Source: Bacteroidia bacterium (GTDB lineage Bacteria; Bacteroidota; Bacteroidia; Flavobacteriales; Flavobacteriaceae). Taken from it: DNA of 62,368 nt. A program made the position numbers and the translations under genes. The notes under the pieces were generated by a model. The model worked only from the letters and a program-made list of their open reading frames with translations, searched no databases and was not told the DNA's origin. Location of the stretch: NCBI GenBank assembly GCA_030430535.1, contig JAUIKY010000016.1:1-62368 (forward strand), read 5' to 3'. Position 1 is the stretch's first letter. The number at the start of each line of letters is the position of its first letter. Of the stretch, positions 52,707 to 59,165 are shown one piece after another.

Positions 52707-53567
52707 CTACAAATGCTTGTGGGTGTTTTTTATGGCCTGTTCGTTTTTCCAATCGATCCATTTTTGTTTTTTAATGCGACGCATCAGGTTGTCGTAGTTA
52801 CGCATGATTAATATGTTATAAATGGCCTGGCCGAAGTTTTTTGGGTTACGGGCCATGGCACGCAGGCTCATAGAAAAACCGGGCGTGATGTAGCGCATAT
52901 AGTGCCAATAGCCTTCGGGCATGTAAAGAATCTCGCCGTGGTTCAGTTCGGTTTTATAACCTTTAGCTTTTTTGAGCATGGGCCACTTTTTAAAGTCAGG
53001 GTTGTTAAAATCGATGTCTTCGCGGGTAATGAGCGAATACGGAATTTTGTACAGGTACTTATTCTGCTTTTGGTCGAATAAAATGATCTGTTTTTTACCT
53101 TCAAAATGAAAATGGAAAATGTTGGCCAAATCGATATCGTAGTGCATAAAGGTATACGAATCCCTTCCGCCGAAAAACAACATGGGGATACCTTTCATGA
53201 GGCGCAGCCCAAAATCGGGAAACGAGAAATCGTTTTGCAACTGCGGAATTTCCTTTAGGGCATTCCACAAAAAGATTCGGTATTTTGTGGGCTCTCGTTT
53301 CAGTAAATCAATGTAATCGGCCAGTTTCATTTTGGCGTGCGGTTCGTTAAAACCATCGCGGTAATCTACAGGCCTATCGTCGTAAAGCGGAATGGTGATA
53401 TCGCCACCAATTTGTTTGATGTAGTCTAAATTCCATTTGGAATAAGCTGGCCAGTCTTCAATAAAACGCTCAATAACCACAGGCTTCTGCGGATTGAAGT
53501 AGTGTTTTAAAAAATCTGCTTTGGTAATGGTTTTTACCCGCGGAATGTCCTGTAAGTTTAATGCCAA
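52707..53567 (-). CDS. Cupin-8/JmjC-like protein
   Basis: 286 aa of the JmjC/cupin-8 (FIH-like) 2-oxoglutarate/iron dioxygenase fold. Segments: NPQKPVVIERFIEDWPAYSKW, MLFFGGRDSYTFMHYDIDLANIF (His-x-Asp iron ligands), LFDQKQNKYLYKIPY, and HGEILYMPEGYWHYMRY (distal His and the PxxWH-like motif). Bacteroidota examples may hydroxylate proteins. The only possible start is a TTG (53565-53567), as the next upstream in-frame codon but one is a stop. Confidence 0.82.
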   Translation of the reverse strand: MALNLQDIPRVKTITKADFLKHYFNPQKPVVIERFIEDWPAYSKWNLDYIKQIGGDITIPLYDDRPVDYRDGFNEPHAKMKLADYIDLLKREPTKYRIFLWNALKEIPQLQNDFSFPDFGLRLMKGIPMLFFGGRDSYTFMHYDIDLANIFHFHFEGKKQIILFDQKQNKYLYKIPYSLITREDIDFNNPDFKKWPMLKKAKGYKTELNHGEILYMPEGYWHYMRYITPGFSMSLRAMARNPKNFGQAIYNILIMRNYDNLMRRIKKQKWIDWKNEQAIKNTHKHL

Positions 53568-53647
53568 TGCTTAAAAATTTAGTGCGCCAAAGTTAAGAAA
53601 ACGTTATGTGATTTAAAATAGTATGACGACACAGGTTTTTAAGGGCA

Positions 53648-53728
53648 GTCATTCCGAGCGTAGCGTGGGAATCTTTTACTCTTTAGTTCAAATGAAAAGA
53701 TTACTTTTCCCGTCCCTCGTAATTGACG
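53648..53728. repeat. CGTCATTCC-type repeat, degenerate
   Basis: Shortened copy: AGTCATTCCGAGCGTAGCG at the left, AAGATTAC in the middle and CCCTCGTAATTGACG at the right, lacking the CTTCGACT core. The rest of 53568-53847 holds more weak repeat remnants and no gene. Confidence 0.6.
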
Positions 53729-53847
53729 TGCGTTTTTTGTGTGGGCGTTTCTTATATAACGTCATTACAATTACAATCGCAGCAACCTGTGTTGGGCCTT
53801 GTTAAAGTATGGTAATCTGTTTGACTTTAGAACTATTTCAACAAATA

Positions 53848-54942
53848 CTACTTTGTAGCTTTAGCTTTCGCCTTTGCCGCCTCGTTACGCTCAATGGTAT
53901 GTTCTGGCCTGCTCCATTTTGGTTTTTCACCCAAAGGTTCGTATTGCGAGTCTTGGGCTTCAACCGTTTGTGGCTGTACTTTTTTGGTAAATGGTTTTTG
54001 TGGGTTTAAGCCAAGCAGTTTGAACATTTCCATGTCTTCATTTACATCGGGGTTGGGGGTGGTCAGTAATTTATCGCCTGCAAAAATGGAGTTGGCTCCG
54101 GCAAAGAAACACATGGCTTGGCCTTCGCGTGTCATTTGAGTTCGCCCAGCACTTAAACGTACTTGGGTTTCGGGCATTACAATGCGGGTGGTAGCCACCA
54201 TACGCACCATTTCCCAAATGGAAACAGGTTCTTGGTCTTCCAACGGCGTGCCATCAACTGCTACCAAGGCATTGATTGGCACCGACTCGGGTTGTGGGTT
54301 TAAAGTTGATAGTGCCACGAGCATGCCCGCACGGTCTTCTACTTTTTCACCCATGCCAATAATACCACCACTACAAACAGTTACATTGGTTTTACGCACG
54401 TTATCGATGGTTTCCAAACGGTCTTCAAAACCGCGGGTAGAAATCACTTCTTTATAATATTCTTCCGAAGAATCCAGATTATGGTTGTAGGCATAGAGTC
54501 CGGCTTCGGCCAAACGTTTGGCTTGGTTTTCGGTAATCATGCCCAATGTGCAGCACACTTCCATGTCCAGTTTGTTGATGGTACGTACCATTTCCAAAAC
54601 TTGGTCGAATTCTTCGCCGTCCTTTACATTTCGCCAAGCAGCACCCATACATACTCTTGAGCTTCCACTGGATTTGGCGCGTAATGCTTGTGCTTTTACC
54701 TGCTGAACGCTCATTAAATCGTTGCCTTCAATATCGGTGTGGTAACGAGCGGCTTGCGGACAATACCCACAGTCTTCTGGGCAGCCTCCTGTTTTTATAG
54801 ATAGCAGTGTGCTTACTTGTACCGTATTAGGGTCGTGGTGCAAACGGTGTACGGTAGCGGCTTCGTAAAGCAACTCCATTAACGGTTTGTTATAAATATC
54901 CAGAATTTCTTGTTGGGTCCAATTGTGTCTTGTCTCGCTCAT
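53848..54942 (-). CDS. bioB: Biotin synthase
   Basis: Radical SAM enzyme that inserts sulfur into dethiobiotin. 364 aa. [4Fe-4S] motif CPEDCGYC (residues ~54-61; C-x3-C-x2-C). The [2Fe-2S] cluster ligand region includes CCTLGMITE and CSGGIIGMGE, and the Arg of LSAGRTQMTRE is conserved. C-terminal extension of ~40 residues (KAKAKATK) is Lys/Ala-rich. Last gene of the biotin cluster, 47 nt after the ketoacyl synthase. A possible internal promoter (TATTTTTG at 54965-54972, minus strand) suggests some separate expression. Confidence 0.97.
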   Translation of the reverse strand: MSETRHNWTQQEILDIYNKPLMELLYEAATVHRLHHDPNTVQVSTLLSIKTGGCPEDCGYCPQAARYHTDIEGNDLMSVQQVKAQALRAKSSGSSRVCMGAAWRNVKDGEEFDQVLEMVRTINKLDMEVCCTLGMITENQAKRLAEAGLYAYNHNLDSSEEYYKEVISTRGFEDRLETIDNVRKTNVTVCSGGIIGMGEKVEDRAGMLVALSTLNPQPESVPINALVAVDGTPLEDQEPVSIWEMVRMVATTRIVMPETQVRLSAGRTQMTREGQAMCFFAGANSIFAGDKLLTTPNPDVNEDMEMFKLLGLNPQKPFTKKVQPQTVEAQDSQYEPLGEKPKWSRPEHTIERNEAAKAKAKATK

Positions 54943-54989
54943 AAATCTGCTCGTTAGTTGTGGCCAAAAATACTAATTATATGTTTATG

Positions 54990-56216
54990 CTACGGTTTTT
55001 TGCTCAATAATATGCTTACGGCATTGCCGCCAAAGCCCACAGCATTGACCATTATATTTTGAATTTTATGGGGTGTTTTTAAGTCCTTTACATACGGAAT
55101 GCCAATAAATTCTTGGTGTTGCAACATCATTACAGCCAATTCGATGCTTAATGCGCCCGATGCCCCAAAGGTGTGGCCAATTTTCCATTTGTTTGATGTT
55201 ACTGCAGGCATTTGGTTGCCAAAAACGGACTCAATGGCTTTATATTCTGAGGTGTCGCCTTTTATGGTGCCCGGGGCGTGCATCACTACTACATCAACAT
55301 CGGAGGGTTTTGTATTGCTCATTGCCATTTTCATCGACTTCTGAAAACATTTGGCGTCACTCGAAATGGAAATGTTGTGTTTTAAAATTTCGGTGGCATA
55401 GCCATAGCCCGTAATTAAAGCTAAAGCGTTGCTCTGTATCCCTTCCTCTAAACAAGCCATGGAAGCGCCTTCGCCCAAAACCATGGTGTTTTTGGTTTTG
55501 CTGAAATCCAATGCCCGGCAGGGGTAGCTTCGACTGATTTCGACTCCGCTCTGCACAGGCCGCTCAGCTACCAAATCGAGGTTGTCTTGGTTACTGAGCG
55601 GAGTTGAAGTATAGATTTTCAGAGCCTGCATCTGTGCAATGGTAAATGGTGTTAGCGGCGCTTCACTGCCACCCACCAAAAATTTATTGCACATGCCCGA
55701 ATTGATCCATGCGATGCCATTAAGCAAACTGTGCAATGCTGTGGAACAAGTGATAGAATGGCTAATTTCGGGGCCTTGGGTTTGTAAGTCGTGCCCCACC
55801 CACGATGAAATATTGCCCAATGTTGTGGTGGGCGAACTCAAAGTTTCGGCTTTGTTATTTTTTAAAAAGGACTCGTGATAATTTTCAAAAAGTGCCGTAG
55901 CACCGCGGGACGAGCCGATGTTGATTCCAAAATTATCCGAGGGTTTCCATTTGGCCTGTTTTACCGCTTCGCGTGAGGCATACATGGCAAAAAGCACGGT
56001 GTCGTCCAACGATTTATATTTGGCATCCGATTGCCTTAAGGTTTCAATACCTGCTTTGGCTTCCTTTGGAATTTCGGCCATGACAACGTCTTTGCCCAAC
56101 ACGAGTTTTTTAGTTAAGCAATGGGTGTTGTTTTTATAGTTTTTCCAAGCTTCAGCAGGAGATTTTCCTAATGGGGAAATGGATGAAATGGCCGTTATGG
56201 ATATTGGTTTTTGCAT
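54990..56216 (-). CDS. Beta-ketoacyl synthase in the biotin cluster
   Basis: 408 aa from the ATG at 56216; the upstream extension to 56267 lies in repeat DNA. Thiolase fold of the KAS I/II type: ISAISSISPLG-like start (ITAISSISPLGKSPAEAW), active-site Cys in SHSITCSTALHSL, Lys/His in SNKWKIGHTFGASGA. The first His motif, normally xHGTxT, reads MHAPGTIKGD, so the His is shifted or replaced by Pro. Residues ~203-231 (STPLSNQDNLDLVAERPV and neighbours) are an insertion encoded by repeat DNA. Between bioA and bioB, so it probably acts in making pimeloyl-ACP or is a biotin-cluster-specific acyl enzyme; not shown. Confidence 0.8.
   Translation of the reverse strand: MQKPISITAISSISPLGKSPAEAWKNYKNNTHCLTKKLVLGKDVVMAEIPKEAKAGIETLRQSDAKYKSLDDTVLFAMYASREAVKQAKWKPSDNFGINIGSSRGATALFENYHESFLKNNKAETLSSPTTTLGNISSWVGHDLQTQGPEISHSITCSTALHSLLNGIAWINSGMCNKFLVGGSEAPLTPFTIAQMQALKIYTSTPLSNQDNLDLVAERPVQSGVEISRSYPCRALDFSKTKNTMVLGEGASMACLEEGIQSNALALITGYGYATEILKHNISISSDAKCFQKSMKMAMSNTKPSDVDVVVMHAPGTIKGDTSEYKAIESVFGNQMPAVTSNKWKIGHTFGASGALSIELAVMMLQHQEFIGIPYVKDLKTPHKIQNIMVNAVGFGGNAVSILLSKKP
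55523..55610. repeat. CTTCGACT-type palindromic repeat inside the ketoacyl synthase
   Basis: Arms TTCGACTCCGCT (55539-55550) and AGCGGAGTTGAA (55597-55608) pair at 11 of 12 positions. In minus frame it reads ACTTCAACTCCGCTCAGTAA, matching the polA copy (ACTCCGCTCAGCGACCAAGA) both in DNA and peptide (STPLSNQDN against STPLSDQDD). Confidence 0.78.
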
Positions 56217-56222
56217 ATTTTT

Positions 56223-56267
56223 GTCATGCTGCCCCCGATTGTTTTCGGGATTTATTCCGCATCTCAT
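56223..56267. repeat. Compound hairpin repeat upstream of the ketoacyl synthase
   Basis: GTCATGCTG ... CGCATCTCAT with an inner hairpin CCCGA-TTGTTT-TCGGG (56234-56249). Its end is 6 nt before the ATG at 56216. Confidence 0.6.
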
Positions 56268-56309
56268 AAATTTAGTGCGCGAATCCTGTTTACATTTTAG
56301 CCTGCAAAT

Positions 56310-57575
56310 TTACACTATTGATAAGGATTCTTCGATAACTCGGTACACTTTTTCCAATTCTTGGTTGGTGATGACGTAAGGCGCTTGTATGTAAATGGTG
56401 TTACCTAAGGGGCGCAGAAACACACCATTGTCCATAAAAAACTTAAAAAGCTTATCGCGAAGGTTGCCGTAGCGCTGCATTTCTACATCCAAATCGAGGG
56501 CGAAAATGATTCCGGTTTGTCGTATGGATTTCACTTTGGGATGGTTTTTTACACGGTTACCAAAGTTTTCGTGCGAAGCGGTTATGGCTTTTATGCTGTC
56601 TTGAATGGTTTGGGTTTGCAATAATTCAATACTAGCCAAGGCTGCGGTACATGCCAATGGGTTGGCCGAGTAGGTATGCCCATGGAACAACCCTTTGGCA
56701 ATATCGTCGCTGTAAAAGGCATCATATATTTTTTGTGAACAGGTCGTGAGCGCCATAGGGAGCAATCCGCCAGTTAGTGCTTTGCTTAAACACATTACAT
56801 CGGGCAGTGTTTCTATGTGTAGCGAAGCAAAATGTTTTCCGGTTTTGCCGAAACCGGTCATCACTTCGTCGGCCACGGTAATAATATTGTTGTTTTTACA
56901 AAAATTTAAAATTTGGTTCAGTCCATCAGCGTTGTGCATTTTCATGGCTGCGGCACCTTGTACCAAGGGTTCGTAAACAAAACCGGCCACTTCGTTGTTG
57001 TCGGCGAGTACTTTTAAGGTTTTTAAAATAGCATCGTGGTTTTTTCCGTTGGGAACGGGAATGCGTTCTACCTTTAAAAAGAAATCTTCAAAAGGCCCGT
57101 TGTATACCGAAAGCCCTGAAACGCTCATGGCCCCAAAGGTGTCACCGTGAAAACCGTCTTCAAAAGCAATTAAAGTGTTCTTTTTGTTTCCGTGGTTAAA
57201 ATGGTATTGCAGCGCCATTTTAATACCGATTTCTACAGATGTGGAGCCGTTATCGCTAAAAAAAATCTTGTTTTGGTTTTTGGGCAGAATGTTTATGAGG
57301 GCTTCGCTGAGTTCTATGGCAGGTTTGTGGGTAAATCCGCTAAAAACTACTTGATCCAGTTGCTGCATTTGTTCGGACACCCGATGGGTAATGTAATCGT
57401 TGCAGTGCCCGTACATGCAGGTGTACCATGAGGCAATGGCATCGATGTATTCGTTGCCGTTTTCGTCGGTCAATGTGCAACCTTTGGCCTTGGTTATGGC
57501 CAAAGCTTCGGGGTGCAATTTGTGTTGCGTTAGTGGGTGCCAGAGGTATTTTTTGTCGCGTTCTTGTAAAGTCAT
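56310..57575 (-). CDS. bioA: Adenosylmethionine-8-amino-7-oxononanoate aminotransferase
   Basis: PLP aminotransferase (class III) that makes DAPA from KAPA using SAM as amino donor. 421 aa. N-terminal MTLQERDKKYLWHPLTQHK is typical of BioA, with ASWYTCMYGHCN (BioA-specific). PLP Lys in MCLSKALTGGLLPMALTT, GFHGDTFGAMSVSG and the HGHTYSANPLACTAA segment near the SAM site. The start at 57575 is 7 nt after a repeat hairpin. It is followed 93 nt later by the ketoacyl synthase gene with a repeat in between. Confidence 0.97.
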   Translation of the reverse strand: MTLQERDKKYLWHPLTQHKLHPEALAITKAKGCTLTDENGNEYIDAIASWYTCMYGHCNDYITHRVSEQMQQLDQVVFSGFTHKPAIELSEALINILPKNQNKIFFSDNGSTSVEIGIKMALQYHFNHGNKKNTLIAFEDGFHGDTFGAMSVSGLSVYNGPFEDFFLKVERIPVPNGKNHDAILKTLKVLADNNEVAGFVYEPLVQGAAAMKMHNADGLNQILNFCKNNNIITVADEVMTGFGKTGKHFASLHIETLPDVMCLSKALTGGLLPMALTTCSQKIYDAFYSDDIAKGLFHGHTYSANPLACTAALASIELLQTQTIQDSIKAITASHENFGNRVKNHPKVKSIRQTGIIFALDLDVEMQRYGNLRDKLFKFFMDNGVFLRPLGNTIYIQAPYVITNQELEKVYRVIEESLSIV

Positions 57576-57582
57576 ATGCTTT

Positions 57583-57652
57583 ATTCCTGCGAAGGCAGGA
57601 ATCTTTTAATTGTTAATATTTTTTTGTGGATTCCCGCCTGCGCAGGAATGAC
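57583..57652. repeat. ATTCCTGC-hairpin repeat pair between bioD and bioA
   Basis: Two hairpins: ATTCCTGCGAAGGCAGGAAT (57583-57602) and ATTCCCGCCTGCGCAGGAAT (~57630-57649), separated by an AT-rich spacer. The pair spans almost the whole gap, from 2 nt after the bioD stop to 7 nt before the bioA start. Confidence 0.78.
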
Positions 57653-57654
57653 AG

Positions 57655-58263
57655 CTAAAGTTTCTCCCTAAATCGATCAGCATATTCCTTTATCACATTT
57701 TGGTCAAAATAGGGTTCTTCTTCAATCCGTCCGATAATGGGGGCATTGGTCATTTTTTTAATGATGGATTCGGTGGTCTTGTGTTCGTTTCCACTGAAAA
57801 TAATGGACACAGAAAACCCCTTTTCCTTTAATAAATTGACCGTTAAAAGTGTGTGGTTAATGCTGCCCAAATAATGGCGTGATACCACAATGACTTTAAA
57901 ATCGGGTTGGATGATGTCTAAAATAGTTTCCTTATCGTTCAACGGTACCAGTAAACCACCTGCGCCTTCTATAACCAAATAGTTTTTGGTTTTGGGTACT
58001 TTTATCTTTTTTAGATCTATGGTAATACCATCAATTTCGGCAGCGGCATGCGGACTCATGGGCGTGTTTAGCACATAGCTGTTGGGGTGGAATTGTGATT
58101 TTTCATTTGAAACCAAACTCTCCACTTTATGGGTGTCGCTATGGTCTAAATCGCCAGCTTGTATGGGTTTCCAATAATCGGCTTGCAGAGCTTCGGTGAC
58201 AATGGCCGAGGCTACGGTTTTGCCCACCTCGGTTGATATGCCTGTTATAAAGTATGTTTTCAT
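57655..58263 (-). CDS. bioD: Dethiobiotin synthetase
   Basis: ATP-dependent carboxylation of DAPA to dethiobiotin. 202 aa, the usual size (~220). P-loop FITGISTEVGKTVASAIV at the N-terminus; KPIQAGD, VIEGAGGLLVPLND (Mg/ATP contacts) and VVSRHYLGSINHTLLT are conserved. The ATG at 58263 follows a repeat hairpin (58274-58290) by 10 nt, so its ribosome-binding region is built from the GIY-YIG unit's terminal repeat. Confidence 0.96.
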   Translation of the reverse strand: MKTYFITGISTEVGKTVASAIVTEALQADYWKPIQAGDLDHSDTHKVESLVSNEKSQFHPNSYVLNTPMSPHAAAEIDGITIDLKKIKVPKTKNYLVIEGAGGLLVPLNDKETILDIIQPDFKVIVVSRHYLGSINHTLLTVNLLKEKGFSVSIIFSGNEHKTTESIIKKMTNAPIIGRIEEEPYFDQNVIKEYADRFREKL

Positions 58264-58267
58264 ATGT

Positions 58268-58621
58268 CGTCATGCTGAACTTGATTCAGCATCTCATCAT
58301 TTATGTCAGTAGTTTAAAGTTTTTAAAGTTGGATTTACTTTTTTTATTAATTCAATTTTCCATGTTCTATGCCAATTTTTTAATTGCTTTTCCCGCACAA
58401 TAGCTTGTTCAATATCAGAAAACGTTTCAAAATAAACTAAATCTTTAAGGTTATATTTTTTTGTGAATTTTGATGCTGTTTCGTCGTAATGCTTCTCAAG
58501 GCGTTTAGATAAATCTGCTGTGACTCCAATGTAGAATGTGGTTCTGTATTTATTGGTTAGTATGTAAACGTAGCTTGACTTCATAAATATTATGTGACCC
58601 TGAAACAAGTTCAGGGTGACG
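58268..58621 (-). mobile_element. Minimal GIY-YIG element with hairpin ends
   Basis: 354 bp. Left end CGTCATGCTGAACTTGATTC and onward (58268-58301) forms the hairpin GCTGAA-CTTGA-TTCAGC. The right end (58551-58621) contains CCCTGAA-ACAAG-TTCAGGG and ends GGTGACG. Read inward, the two ends are inverted copies (GTCAxxCTGAACTTGxTTCAG). The GIY-YIG gene stops 5 nt from the left end and starts 37 nt from the right end, filling the unit. An internally deleted copy lies at 59060-59165. No clear target-site duplication is visible. Confidence 0.65.
58306..58584 (-). CDS. GIY-YIG nuclease domain protein
   Basis: 92 aa from the ATG at 58584; the frame upstream to 58608 is repeat DNA. Single GIY-YIG domain of the UPF0213/SLX1-like small type: YVYILTN (first motif), TFYIGVTADLSKRLEKHYDE (second motif with the catalytic-type Arg and following His), KFTKKYNLKDLVYFE, and a C-terminal Glu in DIEQAIVREKQLKNW, which is the usual metal-ligand position. 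No extra DNA-binding domain. Inserted between DUF2007 and bioD in the biotin cluster, same strand. Confidence 0.9.
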   Translation of the reverse strand: MKSSYVYILTNKYRTTFYIGVTADLSKRLEKHYDETASKFTKKYNLKDLVYFETFSDIEQAIVREKQLKNWHRTWKIELIKKVNPTLKTLNY

Positions 58622-58628
58622 CTGTCGA

Positions 58629-59042
58629 TTATTTTAAATCGAATTCCGTGTTACAATTTTCACATTTGTACTTGTGCCTAGTGTAAAATGGCAGCGATGA
58701 AAATAATACACCAAAAATAAAAGCAAAAAAGGAATTGGCATCTTTAATGGTTGAAAAGAGCTCAATGTTTTCGCCGTTACAATTGGGGCATTGTATGGTG
58801 TTGCCTTCATCGTCAACCGAATATTTTTTAATGGACGCCAAAATGTGTTGGGCTTCCAAGGCTTGTAGCGATAGCACTTTTAATTTAACGCCTCCAATGG
58901 CATTGCTCACTAGTGGGTCAGTATCAATAGTGAAATTATCCTGCATGAATACCTGAATGCCTTCGGCCTCCAAACGGCCTTTTACAATTTGGGCTTCGGT
59001 AGAGTATTGAAATCGGGCTATGGTTTTAAACGTATCGCTCAT
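58629..59042 (-). CDS. DUF2007 protein with zinc ribbon and membrane segment
   Basis: 137 aa from the ATG at 59042 (the preceding TTG is less likely). Residues ~5-75 form the DUF2007 (putative signal-transducing) domain: ARFQYSTEAQIVKGRLEAEG and VSNAIGGVKLKV. A CPNCNGENIE pair, a hydrophobic segment (~105-122, FFAFIFGVLFSSLPF) and a second CENCNTEF pair follow; the four Cys may bind one zinc across the membrane-edge segment. Between bioF and the GIY-YIG unit. Not known to be a biotin gene. Confidence 0.8.
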   Translation of the reverse strand: MSDTFKTIARFQYSTEAQIVKGRLEAEGIQVFMQDNFTIDTDPLVSNAIGGVKLKVLSLQALEAQHILASIKKYSVDDEGNTIQCPNCNGENIELFSTIKDANSFFAFIFGVLFSSLPFYTRHKYKCENCNTEFDLK

Positions 59043-59059
59043 CAATGCTTAATGTTTTG

Positions 59060-59165
59060 CGTCATGTTGAACTTGATTCAGCATCTCATCATTATATTGG
59101 TTAGTATGTAAACGTAGCTTAATTTCATAAATATTATGTGACCCTGAAACCAGTTCAGGGTGACG
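59060..59165 (-). mobile_element. Internally deleted copy of the GIY-YIG element
   Basis: 106 bp. The left 34 bp (59060-59093) match 58268-58301 at 33 of 34 positions. The right 71 bp (59095-59165) match 58551-58621 at 68 of 71. About 249 bp in the middle (most of the GIY-YIG gene) are missing. The remaining frame on the minus strand begins MKLSYVYILTN, then runs into the left end and stops. The unit overlaps the end of bioF and gives it its stop codon. Confidence 0.75.

Noticed and set aside
53623-53805. 60-codon open frame in the bioB 3' flank
   Set aside because: It is made of repeat DNA (CGTCATTCC type) with no start context and no similarity to a protein family.
56217-56267. N-terminal extension of the ketoacyl synthase
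   Set aside because: The 17 extra codons are the palindromic repeat at 56223-56267. The family begins at the ATG at 56216.
58262-58626. Target-site duplication TGTCG around the GIY-YIG element
   Set aside because: TGTCG occurs on both sides (near 58265 and 58623), but using it would shift the element ends from those defined by the second copy, and that copy shows no duplication. Chance is likely for five bases.
30075-59165. CRISPR arrays
   Set aside because: The repeats are palindromic, 40-130 bp and dispersed between different genes, with no regular spacers and no cas genes.
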